A DNA stretch of 64,000 bases from Megaustenia siamemsis (lineage: Eukaryota; Mollusca; Gastropoda; Stylommatophora; Ariophantidae): NCBI GenBank assembly GCA_032433765.1, contig JAVIAB010000124.1, positions 76,564,119 to 76,628,118 on the forward strand, written 5' to 3'. Position 1 is the stretch's first letter; every line of letters starts with the position of its first letter. Positions 27,331-41,284 of this stretch are shown here, piece by piece. The notes below the pieces were generated by a model that made no database searches, was not told the DNA's origin, and saw nothing but the letters and a program-made list of their open reading frames with translations. The position numbers and the translations under genes are program-made.

Positions 27331-29508
27331 TAGGGCTCTGATTTTTATGACCTAAAAATCCTGAAATATGACATGCAAATATGACCTAAAAAAGGCAAAA
27401 TATGACTTAAAATATGCCGAAATATGACCATAAGGTTTTTCTCATTTATGAACCAAAAAAAAAAAAAACGCAAATTATTATTGTTTGCATGTTTTACGCA
27501 TTACATAGTAGTCATAGTACCTACATAGTAGTAATACTTAACAAAGCATGTATAAAAACACTTACAACATTTATTCCTCAGTTTTCATTGTTTGTACAAT
27601 TGCAACCGACAACAACATACATTTTTAGATTTTCAAATTTAAACGATCGTCGATTGTCACTGAGAATTGTTTTATATTTTGAAAACTTCGTTCTACATCA
27701 CATGATGTCAAAGGGGCAAATCTAAATAATGTCAGATCATTTGCTTTTGAAAAACTTTGTTCTACATCACATGATGTCACAGGGGCAAATCTAAATAATG
27801 TCAGATAATTTGCTGAAAGTTCAAGTTCATTCTTTTGAAATGTTGCATGTTTACCACTAAGTATGTCTGCAATTTTGCACAATGAGAAATAACCAGAATT
27901 TCTATGAAGAACACTTTCTAATTTACTTTAATCCTGTTGCTTACTTCACCACGTGATCCATTTATTTCTGTTTGAATTTGTTTCACAATATCTAATGCAT
28001 CATAAAGTGCAGTCCCTTCGCTTTCCAGACGTTTTATTGCTTTTGAAATTGCAGAAAAGTTTGACTTTATATAACTCAGATTTTGTGATAGTCTGGTAGA
28101 AAATAAGCTTTGCACTGCTTGTATTGATGTTGCGTCGTCTTTGTCTAGGGCATTAAATATTTTATCCAGTGTTGAATAGTTTTCACAGTAATACTCTACA
28201 CTCTACAGCGTCCAGCCATGTACCCCAACGTAGTGGGTAGGTTGTGGAGGAAGTGGTAGTTGAGGATCTTCTTCTTTGAATTTTTGTACTCGAAGAGGAG
28301 CCTTGATGAATATTTTTTTCCCATTTGAAATAACTTGTCCACATCAGGAAAATTACCTCGAACTTCCTCAGCTACTCAAATTTTTCCTTAAAGTGGATTC
28401 ATCTGGGATAGGATGGCTAGTGTATTTCTCCAGAAATTGTCGGAAATATTGATTTTGCAATTTATTTAAAGGGATATTTGATGAAACCATCATATGACAC
28501 AAATCTTTATAAAAAACCGGTCTCTGTGTTTCCCGAAGAAGAAGAGGAAGTAGCAGAACATTTTTCAAGTAATAAACTTTGTCTTCCTTCCATTTCAGAA
28601 AGTCTACTTAAACATTTCATATGTTTAGAAGTATTGCAATGTTGTTGCACATTAAACCGTTTTCCAGCTGTAACCTTGACCTCACACAGTGTACAGTACA
28701 ATATTTCTCCATCGGTACTAAATACTTTTGAACCAAATTCCTGCACAAATTTACGCAACTTTGCACCAATAGAATTAGACACTTTAGGCATTGTAAAGCA
28801 AAGTTATTCCAGTGAATCAACCATAAACAATATAACTATTATATAACTATGAGCTAGAGCACAAGATCATGTAGTCTATTTGTAGTCAGTCACTGTTGCA
28901 AATGGCAAATTAATAATTGTAACATACAAATGGGCGCCAAACGGTTTAAAATGAAACTGGAAGATTTAACAAATCCAGGAATATTCGCTCCTGACGTTGA
29001 AACATTTGAAATTGTTTCCTACAATTTACTTTCGAAACAAAACCCAGAAAATTCTTTTGAAGTATTGAGCGGATGTCACTCCCTTTTTTATTCTCAGATG
29101 CCGACTGACACAAAGAGTTGACTGATGTCTTCCCTCCCTACAGTCGCATGAAAGACACACATGCATATTCACTAATACACACATTCAGAAATATAGCCAA
29201 TCCTCACAATTTGTCTCTAAACATAGTTTAAGATGTGCTAACATTGATAAGCAAACGGAGTACACCAGAAAGTTGAGTACACCAGAAAATATGCAAAATA
29301 TGACCGAAATATGACCGAAATATGACCTAAATCTCCAATTCAGGCAAAATATGACCTCATCAAAATTATGGTCAAAATATGCATTTATATGACAAATAAA
29401 AAACAGCTTACAATTGTTCAGAAATGCTTGAAACATGTAGAAATTAACTTAAAACTGAAAATATACTTCAGTAAAAAAATATGACATTTCATGAAAATCT
29501 GAGCCCTA
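27331..29508 (-). mobile_element. hAT DNA transposon inserted in the minisatellite
   Basis: The ends TAGGGCTCTGATTTT and AAAATCTGAGCCCTA are inverted repeats (14 of 15). The 8-bp duplication GTGATGTG (27323-27330, 29509-29516) fits hAT. Subterminal regions carry many AAATATGACC-type motifs, probable transposase-binding sites. The coding remnant runs on the minus strand. Confidence 0.93.
27625..28791 (-). pseudogene. hAT transposase remnant (BED finger and dimerisation end)
   Basis: The frame from 28791 has a BED-type zinc finger (YCTLCEVKVTAGKRFNVQQH, then C, H). It continues via a frameshift to [21 protein letters not shown] piece at 28115-27918 follows, then the C-terminal hAT dimerisation motif LFRFAPVTSCDVEQSFS, present twice because of a small tandem duplication (27665-27800). 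The catalytic core is not readable, so the copy is non-autonomous. Confidence 0.85.
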
Positions 29509-29716
29509 GTGATGTGTTTGTAAGACATGTTCTGAAGTCTCTGTGATGCGTTTGTAAGACATGTTCTGAAGTCTCTGTGATGTGTTTACACATGTTCTGA
29601 AGTCTCTGTGATGTGTTTGTAAGACATGTTCTGGAGTCTCTGTGATGTGTTTGTAAGACATGTTCTGAAGTCTCTGTGATGTGTTTGTAAGACATGTTCT
29701 GGAGTCTCTGTGCTGC
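29509..29716. repeat. 34-bp minisatellite, right part
   Basis: Six more units of the 25739 array follow the hAT element, starting with its target duplication GTGATGTG. Confidence 0.95.
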
Positions 29717-30122
29717 CTCGACATGTAAACATGTATTTCATGCGTTCAGTTCAGTCTCCAGTTGAGTTATCAAGGTCAAGAGCCAATATAAGCCCAAATA
29801 ACTTTTGACCTTTCAGAAGTGGACCTAACTATGACTGATCACCTCAGCCTTGCAGTTATTGTGTTCCTGAAGTGAAAATATTTCACTGTTTGGTTACAAA
29901 AAGTACCAGCTTTGTCAAAGGACATGATGGGGCAATAAGTGATAAATTGATGAGATAGAACTCAAAGACAACAGGAGTGAAAGGAGCTCATGCGTTATTT
30001 CAGACATCATTGTGCACATATTTTAACTGCCAATTTTTTCATAATCAGAAACGATTTCTTCTAACTTTTAAAATGTCAGTAAAGTATTTGTTATGAATGT
30101 TCTCAAGATGCCAATAAAGGGA
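29717..30122. other. Intergenic unique sequence
   Basis: AT-rich, no frames or repeats recognised. Confidence 0.4.
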
Positions 30123-30632
30123 TCCAGTTGGTTTTGTGTGAGTACATCATTTCTTTCATTTGTTAATTTAAATTCCTTTAAGCTGGTTTTGTGTGAGTAC
30201 ATCATTTCTTTCATTTGTTAATTTAAATTCCTTTAAGCTGGTTTTTTGTGTGAGTACATCATTTCTTTCATTTGTTAATTTAAATTCTTTTAAGCTGGTT
30301 TTGTGTGAGTACATCATTTCTTTCATTTGTTAATTTAAATTCCTTTAAGCTGGTTTTGTGTGAGTACATCATTCTTTCATTTGTTAATTTAAATTCCTTT
30401 AAGCTGGTTGTGTGAGTACATCATTTCTTTCATTTGTTAATTTAAATTCCTTTAAGCTGGTTTTGTGTGAGTACATCATTTCTTTCATTTGTTAATTTAA
30501 ATTCCTTTAAGCTGGTTTTGTGTGAGTACATCATTTCTTTCATTTGTTAATTTAAATTCCTTTAAGCTGGTTTTGTGTGAGTACATCATTTCTTTCATTT
30601 TGTAATTTAAATTCCTTTAAGCTGGTTTTGTG
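30123..30632. repeat. 55-bp minisatellite, ~9 units
   Basis: The unit is GGTTTTGTGTGAGTACATCA plus TTTCTTTCATTTGTTAATTT plus AAATTCCTTTAAGCT. Small length changes occur in the GTTTT and TTTC runs. The following 30633-31070 is AT-rich unique sequence with a short repeat GGTCAAGGTTAAATGTGTGG at 30880-30950. Confidence 0.95.
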
Positions 30633-31070
30633 TTGATGTTCCTGTTCTGTCCTTAATTTGTTAATTGTCAAAAATGCGCCATAATTCTTTTAACTTCAAT
30701 AGTTTTAACATTCAAATTGTTAATATTAATAAATGTCTTATTTTGCTACTTTTCCAAGTTTCACTTTTTTACAATATTTTGTTCAACAAACTTAGGAATA
30801 TGTGGACAGTGTTGATGACTGAAAATTGTTGACACCCATTTATTTTATGTAGATTTGTGGGAGCAGATTGCACACATGGAGGTCAAGGTTAAATGTGTGG
30901 AAGTATAGACATGTAGGTCAAGGTTAAATGTGTGGATGTATAGACATGTAGGTGATGTGATAAAATATGGGGGCGAGACCAAAAAGGGCAGACCACTTGA
31001 TTGCTTGGGAGCAGAAAAAAAAGTTAACGATATTTCAACTGCAGGTGAGGAGGCAAGGAGTGGTCGATAT

Positions 31071-32890
31071 ATAAAAACCTATGTCACCAGATAGATGAGA
31101 GGAGCAGAGATGTCACCAGCTAGTATAGATAGATGAGAGGATCAGAGAGATGTCACCAGCTAGTATAGATAGATGAGGGGATCAGAAAGAGATGTCACCA
31201 GATAGTATAGATAGATGAGGGGATCAGAGAGATGTCTCCAGATAGTATAGATAGATGAGAGGAGCAGAGATGTCACCAAATAGTATAGATAGATGAGGGG
31301 ATCAGAGAGATGTCACCAGATAGTATAGATAGATGAGGGGATCAGAGAGATGTCTCCAGATAGTATAGATAGATGAGAGGAGCAGAGATGTCACCAAATA
31401 GTATAGATAGATGAGGGATCAGAGAGATGTCACCAGCTAGTATAGATAGATGAGAGGAGCATAGAGATGACACCACTAGTATATAGATAGATCAGAGAGA
31501 TGTCACCAGATAGTATAGATAGACAAGAGGAGCAGGGATGTCACCAGCTAGTATAGATAGATGACGGGATCAGAGAGATGTCACCAGCTAGTATAGATAG
31601 ATGAGAGGACAGAGAGATGACACCAGTTAGTATAGATAGGTGAGAGGACCAGAGAGATGACACCAGCTAGTATAGATAGATCAGAGAGATGTCACCAGAT
31701 AGTATAGATAGACAAGAGGAGCAGAGATGTCACCAAATAGTATAGATAGAGAGGGATCAGAGAGATGTCACCAGATAGTATAGATAGATGAGGGGATCAG
31801 AGAGATGTCTCCAGATAGTATAGATAGATGAGAGGAGCAGAGATGTCACCAAATAGTATAGATAGATGAGGGGATCAGAGAGATGTCACCAGCTAGTATA
31901 GATAGATGAGAGGAGCATAGAGATGACACCAACTAGTATAGATAGATCAGAGAGATGTCACCAGATAGTATAGATAGACAAGAGGAGCAGGGATGTCACC
32001 AGCTAGTATAGATAGATGACGGGATCAGAGAGATGTCACCAGCTAGTATAGATAGATGAGAGGACCAGAGAGATGACACCAGTTAGTATAGATAGGTGAG
32101 AGGACCAGAGAGATGACACCAGCTAGTATAGAGATCAGAGAGATGTCACCAGATAGTATAGATAGACAAGAGGAGCAGGGATGTCACCAGATAGTATAGA
32201 TAGATGAGAGGAGCAGAGATGTCACCAGATATTTTAGAGGATCAGAGAGATGTCACCAGATATTTTAGAGGACCAGGAGAGATGTCACCAGATAGTATAG
32301 AGGTGACGGGATCAGAGATGTCACAGGTAGATATGAGGACCATGAATCACAGTATATATAGATATGAGGACCGAGATGACATAGAGTCACCAGATAGATA
32401 GATAGAAGTACATGGACAGCAGGTAGATAGATATAGATAGAAGAGAGAGGAGATGTCACCAGATATTTTAGAGGACCAGAGAGTCACAGATATTAGAGAT
32501 ATGACCAGTAGTAGAGGAGAGAGATGTCACCAGAATATATTAGAGGGACCAGAGAGATGTCACCAGATATATTAGAGGACCAGAGAGATGTCACCAGATA
32601 TATTAGAGGACCAGAGAGAGATGTCACCAGATAGTATAGATAAATGAGAGGACCAGAGAGATGTCACCAGATAGTATAGATAAATGAGAGGACCAGAGAG
32701 ATGTCAGAGAGATAGATAAATGAGAGAGAGAGTGTCACCAGATAGTATAGATAAATGAGAGGACCAGCAGAGAGAGATATTACCAGATATATTAGAGGAC
32801 CAGAGAGATGTCACCAGATATATTAGAGGACCAGAGAGATGTCACCAGATATATTAGAGGACCAGAGAGATGTCACCAGATAGTGTAGAT
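31071..32890. repeat. Minisatellite block I (~36-42 bp units, irregular)
   Basis: Units are of the form GATGTCACCAGATAGTATAG plus ATAGATGAGGGGATCAGAGA, with many subtypes and higher-order repeats (31190-31450 resembles 31690-31930). From 32220 degenerate units with TATTTTAGAGGACC/TATATTAGAGGACC appear. Confidence 0.92.
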
Positions 32891-34270
32891 GAAGCAGCGA
32901 GGTAGCAGGGAGCATAGAGGAGGATGTGTAGTATAACAGTGGTACAAATAGTTGCAGAGGTCAGAATGAAATATAGTTGCGCAGCGAGCAAAAGAGATTG
33001 AGAGAAAAGCTGAAGAAACGGCAAAAGAGATTGAGAGAAAAGCTGAAGAAACGGTGCACCAAATGGAACGGGGTGAAGGGGAGGGGGGAGTAGACAGGGG
33101 AGTGACGTAGTTAGAAAAGACAGTTAGAAATGAGAATGAAGAGGGAACAGTGAGACGTGGGCAGGAGGAGTTTCGTGAAGGAACAGCTGGGCCAAGAATG
33201 GACAGAGAGTAGTTGATCAGTGATCAATGTGACAAGTTCTTTATGAATGGCTCGTGCTGCCAGAAATGTTTCCCTATCAATGTAATTACTAATATGAAGT
33301 GTATTCAAATTAATAAACAGTTGACAGTTAGTTAGTTGATTGATCTTTTGTTGATTGTTGAAAACCATTAGATGTCAAAGGACATGTGAGATGTAGCTGT
33401 CATGATGAGAGCTATCGCTGATGATATTCGCATACACTCTCTGACGAAACCGAGAGTGTGTAATCTGCGGGTTACTGAACGGGTTCTTTATTTATCGGTA
33501 GAGCAGGAGGAGAGATTTTGACCGCGGAACAGTTGGCGCTTCGAGTTCCCAAAAGGTTGGGACACTGTATTGGTCAGGGTCCCAAGAAAGCACGCAAGGC
33601 ATACAAGCATTTTAATTGACCCCTGGTATTCCACACAGTCACACCAGGCCAAGTGTAGTTACAAGGGTCGCAGGCTGGAGCATGCCAGTAGTCGTGAAAG
33701 GAGCAGAGGCCATAAGGGTCAATGCTCAAGGTACATTGGTTGTTCAGGTATCGGTGATGTATAGATAATCATGCAAAGAAATCTGTGTAAACAGATGATC
33801 GTATAGCGCTTCATGTAAACAGATGATCATATAGCGCTTCATGTAAACAGATGATCGTATAGCGCTTCATCAAAATAAGACTTCTTCTGATCTTCTGCTA
33901 CAGGGGTCGGCTGATACAGAAAATACCGCGTCAAATTGTCGGTTTTTAAATGTCGTTTGCTGAATAAAGAATACGGCATAACGAAGACGGCTTCAATTGG
34001 TGCTTCTAAAAGAGAAGGTCCAGGGGCAACGGGTTCAAATTGGAGCCGTAACTGCATCGAAGAATGATTCAAATAGCGAAGTACTAAACCGGCTTCAAAT
34101 TGATACGGCGACAAATAAGGTGCTGTGACGATTGATTGTTACACACGGCATCAAGTTGAGGTTCACCCGGATTCAATACTGCATCGAGACGGTATCAATA
34201 CTGTTTCAAAAGAATCTGGGTTTCAATAAAGTTTCAAAAGAATCCGGGTTTCAAACCGGCATCAAAAGTT
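32891..34270. other. Non-array island, GC-richer, unclassified
   Basis: It interrupts the minisatellite. It includes a 38-bp direct duplication at 32990-33055, three copies of GTAAACAGATGATCGTATAG (33787-33870), and in 33920-34270 about ten dispersed motifs like CGGCTTCAAATTG, ACGGCATCAAGTTG and CGGGTTTCAA. No convincing protein was seen. The motif density resembles the subterminal region of a DNA transposon or a binding-site cluster. Confidence 0.45.
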
Positions 34271-34865
34271 TTCATAGATAGATGAGAGGACCAGAGAGAG
34301 ATGTCACCAGATAGTATAGATAGATGAGAGGACCAGAGAGAGATGTCACCAGATAGTATAGATAATGAGAGGACCAGAGAGAGATGTCACCAGATAGTAT
34401 AGATAGATGAGAGGACCAGAGAGAGATGTCACAGATAGTATAGATAAATGAGAGGACCAGAGAGAGATGTCACCAGATAGTATAGATAAATGAGAGGACA
34501 GAGAGAGATGTCACCAGATAGTATAGATAAATGAGAGGACCAGAGAGAGATGTCACCAGATAGTATATAATAGAGAGAATGAGAAGAGAGAGATAGACAT
34601 GACATAGAGATAGTATAGATAAATGAGAGGACCAGAGAGAGATGTCACCAGATAGTATAGATAAATGAGAGGACCAGAGAGAGATATTACCAGATATATT
34701 AGAGGACCAGAGAAATGTCACCAGATATATTAGAGGACCAGAGAGAGATGTCACCAGATATATTAGAGGACCAGAGAGATGTTACCAGATATATTAGAGG
34801 ACCAGAGAGATGTTACCAGATATATTAGAGGACCAGAGAGATGTCACCAGATAGTGTAGATAGAT
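34271..34865. repeat. Minisatellite block I continued
   Basis: Units GATGTCACCAGATAGTATAG plus ATAAATGAGAGGACCAGAGA resemble those before 32890, which shows that the island at 32891-34270 splits one array. It ends in TATATTAGAGGACC units. Confidence 0.92.
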
Positions 34866-37800
34866 GAAAAGTGCAGAGATTGAGTTATTGAGTACTCGCG
34901 GGTCATCATCATTGCACTCCGAACATTGAGGTGCAGAGATGTCACCAGATAGTGTAGATAGATGAGAGGTGCAGAGATATCAGATAGTGTAGGTAGATGA
35001 AAGGTGCAGAGATTGAGTTATTCGCGGGTCATCCATTGCACTCCAAACATTGAGGTGCAGAGATGTCACCAGATAGTGTAGATAGATGAGAGGTGCAGAG
35101 ATGTCACCAGATAGTGTAGATAGATGAGAGGTGCAGAGATGTCACCAGATAGTGTAGATAGATGAGAGGTGCAGAGATGTCACCAGATAGTGTAGATAGA
35201 TGAGAGGTGCAGAGATGTCACCAGATAGTGTAGATAGATGAGAGGTGCAGAGATGTCACCAGATAGTGTAGATAGATGAGAGGTGCAGAGATGTCACCAG
35301 ATAGTGTAGATAGATGAGAGGTGCAGAGATGTCACCAGATAGTGTAGATAGATGAGAGGTGCAGAGATGTCACCAGATAGTGTAGATAGATGAGAGGTGC
35401 AGCAGATGGCGAGATGTCACAGATAGTGTAGATAGATGAGAGGTGCAGAGATGTCACCAGATAGTGTAGATAGATGAGAGGTGCAGAGATGTCACCAGAT
35501 AGTGTGTAGATAGAGAGAGGTGCAGAGATGTCACCAGATAGTGTAGATAGATGAGAGGTGCAGAGATGTCACCAGATAGTGTAGATAGATGAGAGGTGCA
35601 GAGATGTCACCAGATAGTGTAGATAGATGAGAGGTGCAGAGATGTCACCAGATAGTGTAGATAGATGAGAGGTAGCAGAGATGTCACCAGATAGTGTAGA
35701 TAGATGAGAGGTGCAGAGATGTCACCAGATAGTGTAGATAGATGAGAGGTGCAGAGATGTCACCAGATAGTGTAGATAGATGAGAGGTGCAGAGATGTCA
35801 CCAGATAGTGTAGATAGATGAGAGGTGCAGAGATGTCACCAGATAGTGTAGATAGGTGAGAGGTGCAGAGATATCAGATAGTGTAGATAGATGAGAGGTG
35901 CAGAGATGTCACCAGATAGTGTAGATAGGTGAGAGGTGCAGAGATATCACCAGATAGTGTAGATAGATGAGAGGTGCAGAGATGTCACCAGATAGTGTAG
36001 ATAGATGAGAGGTGCAGAGATGTCACCAGATAGTGTAGATAGGTGAGAGGTGCAGATAGATGTCACCAGATAGTGTAGATAGATGAGAGGTGCAGAGATG
36101 TCACCAGATAGTGTAGATAGATGAGAGGTGCAGAGATGTCACCAGATAGTGTAGATAGATGAGAGGTGCAGAGATGTCACCAGATAGTGTAGATAGATGA
36201 GAGGTGCAGAGATGTCACCAGATAGTGTAGATAGATGAGAGGTGCAGAGATGTCACCAGATAGTGTAGATAGATGAGAGGTGCAGAGATGTCACCAGATA
36301 GTGTAGATAGATGAGAGGTGCAGAGATGTCACCAGATAGTGTAGATAGATGAGAGGTGCAGAGATGTCACCAGATAGTGTAGATAGATGAGAGGTGCAGA
36401 GATGTCACCAGATAGTGTAGATAGATGAGAGGTGCAGAGATGTCACCAGATAGTGTAGATAGATGAGAGGTGCAGAGATGTCACCAGATAGTGTAGATAG
36501 ATGAGAGGTGCAGAGATGTCACCAGATAGTGTAGATAGATGAGAGGTGCAGAGATGTCACCAGATAGTGTAGATAGATGAGAGGTGCAGAGATGTCACCA
36601 GATAGTGTAGATAGATGAGAGGTGCAGAGATGTCACCAGATAGTGTAGATAGATGAGAGGTGCAGAGATGTCACCAGATAGTGTAGATAGATGAGAGGTG
36701 CAGAGATGTCACCAGATAGTGTAGATAGATGAGAGGTGCAGAGAGTCACCAGATAGTGTAGATAGATGAGAGGTGCAGAGATGTCACCAGATAGTGTAGA
36801 TAGATGAGAGGTGCAGAGATGTCACCAGATAGTGTAGATAGATGAGAGGTGCAGAGATGTCACCAGATAGTGTAGATAGATGAGAGGTGCAGAGATGTCA
36901 CCAGATAGTGTAGATAGATGAGAGGTGCAGAGATGTCACCAGATAGTGTAGATAGATGAGAGGTGCAGAGATGTCACCAGATAGTGTAGATAGATGAGAG
37001 GTGCAGAGATGTCACCAGATAGTGTAGATAGATGAGAGGTGCAGAGATGTCACCAGATAGTGTAGATAGATGAGAGGTGCAGAGATGTCACCAGATAGTG
37101 TAGATAGATGAGAGGTGCAGAGATGTCACCAGATAGTGTAGATAGATGAGAGGTGCAGAGATGTCACCAGATAGTGTAGATAGATGAGAGGTGCAGAGAT
37201 GTCACCAGATAGTGTAGATAGATGAGAGGTGCAGAGATGTCACCAGATAGTGTAGATAGATGAGAGGTGCAGAGATGTCACCAGATAGTGTAGATAGATG
37301 AGAGGTGCAGAGATGTCACCAGATAGTGTAGATAGATGAGAGGTGCAGATGTCACCAGATAGTGTAGATAGATGAGAGGTGCAGAGATGTCACCAGATAG
37401 TGTAGATAGATGAGAGGTGCAGAGATGTCACCAGATAGTGTAGATAGATGAGAGGTGCAGAGATGTCACCAGATAGTGTAGATAGATGAGAGGTGCAGAG
37501 ATGTCACCAGATAGTGTAGATAGATGAGAGGTGCAGAGATGTCACCAGATAGTGTAGATAGATGAGAGGTGCAGAGATGTCACCAGATAGTGTAGATATA
37601 GATGAGAGGTGCAGAGATGTCACCAGATAGTGTAGATAGATGAGAGGTGCAGAGATGTCACCAGATAGTGTAGATAGATGAGAGGTGCAGAGATGTCACC
37701 AGATAGTGTAGATAGATGAGAGGTGCAGAGATGTCACAGATAGTGTAGATAGATGAGAGGTGCAGAGATGTCACCAGATAGTGTAGATAGATGAGAGGTG

Positions 37801-40478
37801 CAGAGATGTCACCAGATAGTGTAGATAGATGAGAGGTGCAGAGATGTCACCAGATAGTGTAGATAGATGAGAGGTGCAGAGATGTCACCAGATAGTGTAG
37901 ATAGATGAGAGGTGCAGAGATGTCACCAGATAGGTAGATAGATAGAGGTGCAGAGATGTCACCAGATAGTGTAGATAGATGAGAGGTGCAGAGATGTCAC
38001 CAGATAGTGTAGATAGATGAGAGGTGCAGAGATGTCACCAGATAGTGTAGATAGATGAGAGGTGCAGAGATGTCACCAGATAGTGTAGATATAGATGAGA
38101 GGTGCAGAGATGTCACCAAGATAGTGTAGATAGATGAGAGGTGCAGAGATGTCACCAGATAGTGTAGATAGATGAGAGGTGCAGAGATGTCACCAGATAG
38201 TGTAATAGAGAGATGAGGTGCAGAGATGTCACCAGATGTGTAGATAGAGAGAGGGCAGAGATGTCACCAGATAGGTAGATAGATGAGAGGTGCAGAGATG
38301 TCACCAGATAGTGTAGATAGATGAGAGGTGCAGAGATGTCACCAGATAGTGTAGATAGATAGAGGTGCAGAGATGTCACCAGATAGTGTAGATAGATGAG
38401 AGGTGCAGAGATGTCACCAGATAGTGTAGATAGATGAGAGGTGCAGAGATGTCACCAGATAGTGTAATAGATGAGAGGTGCAGAGATGTCACCAGATAGT
38501 GTAGATAGATGAGAGGTGCAGAGATGTCACCAGATAGTGTAGATAGATGAGAGGGCAGAGATGTCACCAGATAGTGTAGATAGATGAGAGGTGCAGAGAT
38601 GTCACCAGATAGTGTAGATAGATGAGAGGTGCAGAGATGTCACCAGAAGTGTAGATAGATGAGGGTGCAGAGATGTCACCAGATAGTGTAGATAGATGAG
38701 AGGTGCAGAGATGTCACCAGATAGTGTAGATAGATGAGAGGTGCAGAGATGTCACCAGATAGTGTAGATAGATGAGAGGTGCAGAGATGTCACCAGATAG
38801 TGTAGATGATGAGAGGTGCAGAGATGTCACCAGATAGTGTAGATAGATGAGAGGTGCAGAGATGTCACCAGATAGTGTAGATAGATGAGAGGTGCAGAGA
38901 TGTCACCAGATAGTGTAGTAGATGAGAGAGGTGCAGAGATGTCACCAGATAGTGTAGATAGATGAGAGGTGCAGAGATGTCACCAGATAGTGTAGATAGA
39001 TGAGAGGTGCAGAGATGTCACCAGATAGTGTAGATAGATGAGAGGTGCAGAGATGTCACCAGAAGTGTAGTAGATGAGAGGTGCAGAGATGTCACCAGAT
39101 AGTGTAGATAGATGAGAGGTGCAGAGATGTCACCAGATAGTGTAGATAGATGAGAGGTGCAGAGATGTCACCAGATAGTGTAGATAGATGAGGTGCAGAG
39201 ATGTCACCAGATAGTGTAGATAGATGAGAGGTGCAGAGATGTCACCAGATAGTGTAGATAGATGAGAGTTGCAGAGATGTCACAGATAGTGTAGATAGAT
39301 GAGAGGTGCAGAGATGTCACCAGATAGTGTAGATAGATGAGAGGTGCAGAGATGTCACAATAGTGTAGATAGATGAGAGGTGCAGAGATGTCACCAGATA
39401 GTGTAGATAGATGAGAGGTGCAGAGATGTCACCAGATAGTGTAGATAGATGAGAGGTGCAGAGATGTCACCAGATAGTGTAGATAGATGAGAGGTGCAGA
39501 GATGTCACCCGATAGTGTAGATAGATGAGAGGTGCAGAGATGTCACCAGATAGTGTAGATAGATGAGAGGTGCAGAGATGTCACCAGATAGTGTAGATAG
39601 ATGAGAGGTGCAGAGATGTCACCAGATAGTGTAGATAGATGAGAGGTGCAGAGATGTCACCAGATAGTGTTAGATAGATGAGAGGTGCAGAGATGTCACC
39701 AGATAGTGTAGATAGATGAGAGGTGCAGAGATGTCACCAGATAGTGTAGATAGATGAGAGGTGCAGAGATGTCACCAGATAGTGTAGATAGATGAGAGGT
39801 GCAGAGATGTCACCAGCTAGTGTAGATAGATGAGAGGTGCAGAGATGTCACCAGATAGTGTAGATAGATGAGAGGTGCAGAGATGTCACCAGATAGTGTA
39901 GATAGATGAGAGGTGCAGAGATGTCACAGATAGTGTAGATAGATGAGAGGTGCAGAGATGTCACCAGATAGTGTAGATAGATGAGAGGTGCAGAGATGTC
40001 ACCAGATAGTGTAGATAGATGAGAGGTGCAGAGATGTCACCAGATAGGTAGATAGATGAGAGGTGCAGAGATGTCACCAGATAGTGTAGATAGATGAGAG
40101 GTGCAGAGATGTCCACCAGATATAGTGTAGATAGATGAGAGGTGCAGAGATGTCACCAGAAGTGTAGATAGATGAGAGGTCAGAGATGTCACCAGATAGT
40201 GTAGATAGATGAGAGGTGCAGAGATGTCACCAGATAGTGTAGATAGATGAGAGGTGCAGAGATGTCACCAGATAGTGTAGATAGATGAGAGGTGCAGAGA
40301 TGTCACCAGATAGTGTAGATGATGAGAGGTGCAGAGATGTCACCGATAGTGTAGATAGATGAGAGGTGCAGAGATGTCACCCAGATAGTGTAGATAGATG
40401 AGAGGTGCAGAGATGTCACCAGATAGTGTAGATAGATGAGAGGTGCAGAGATGTCACCAGATAGTGTAGATAGATGAG
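34840..40478. repeat. 39-bp minisatellite block II, ~140 units
   Basis: The unit is GATGTCACCAGATAGTGTAG plus ATAGATGAGAGGTGCAGAG. It is highly homogeneous in 35050-37900, then shows scattered one- to three-base deletions and insertions to 40478. Two early interruptions (34876-34930, 35005-35055) share ATTGAGTTATT...GCGGGTCAT. It derives from block I. Confidence 0.97.
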
Positions 40479-41284
40479 ATCTTTGGGAAAGGATCAGTTT
40501 TAGATCAAAGTTAGATTAGTTTGGAGTCTACAAAGGACTTTATAATTGAGCAGTAGTTGTGAACAGTACAATGAGATAAAGTATTAGCCATTAGAAAAGT
40601 TAGCTAGTGAAGTGTGATGATTAAATATGAGTATTTGAGGGAGTGGAAGAATTCATAATCATGTGGACCACCAGGTAGTATCAACCTTTAGTGGTATGAG
40701 AATACTTTACCCATGTATTTCCTTGAGGTGTTGTTCAGATGTTCTAATCAAGAAACAGCAAGAAACGTGATATAGTGTTATATACACCCCAGGCTTTCTG
40801 TCATCTATTGACAAGTATGAAAAAACACTGAGAAGTGAAGGACACTGGAAGACTTGATGCAAGATAATTCATAGTGACAGTAATATAAAGAACCGTTTTT
40901 GAGAAAACATGGAATAACACAAATCATAAAGAACAAGCATTATTATTAAAAAAAAAACAAAATCCTTACAAAACTAAGTAGTTTGGGCTATAGCCCTTTG
41001 TGATTAGACTTACAATTAGAGTTGTGCCCATCTGTGAATAGACTTACCAGTTAGTGTTGTGCCCATTTGTGAATAGACTTACCAGTTAGTGTTGTGCCCA
41101 TCTGTGAATAGACTTACCAGTTTTAGCACTGTCTCAGTGTCTATGTTCCAATTTGCAGAAGACTTTGACATAATTAAATTTGATAATATCTTTACTGAAT
41201 GACTCATGTTTTACACAGTCATCAATCTCTATTAATCTGAGTTGCAAATGTATGCTTTTGAACTGTCAGTCTATCTATCTATCT
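40479..41284. other. Unique sequence with a small triplication
   Basis: No gene was recognised. A 45-bp unit with GTGAATAGACTTACCAGTTA is repeated three times at 41010-41120. Confidence 0.5.
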
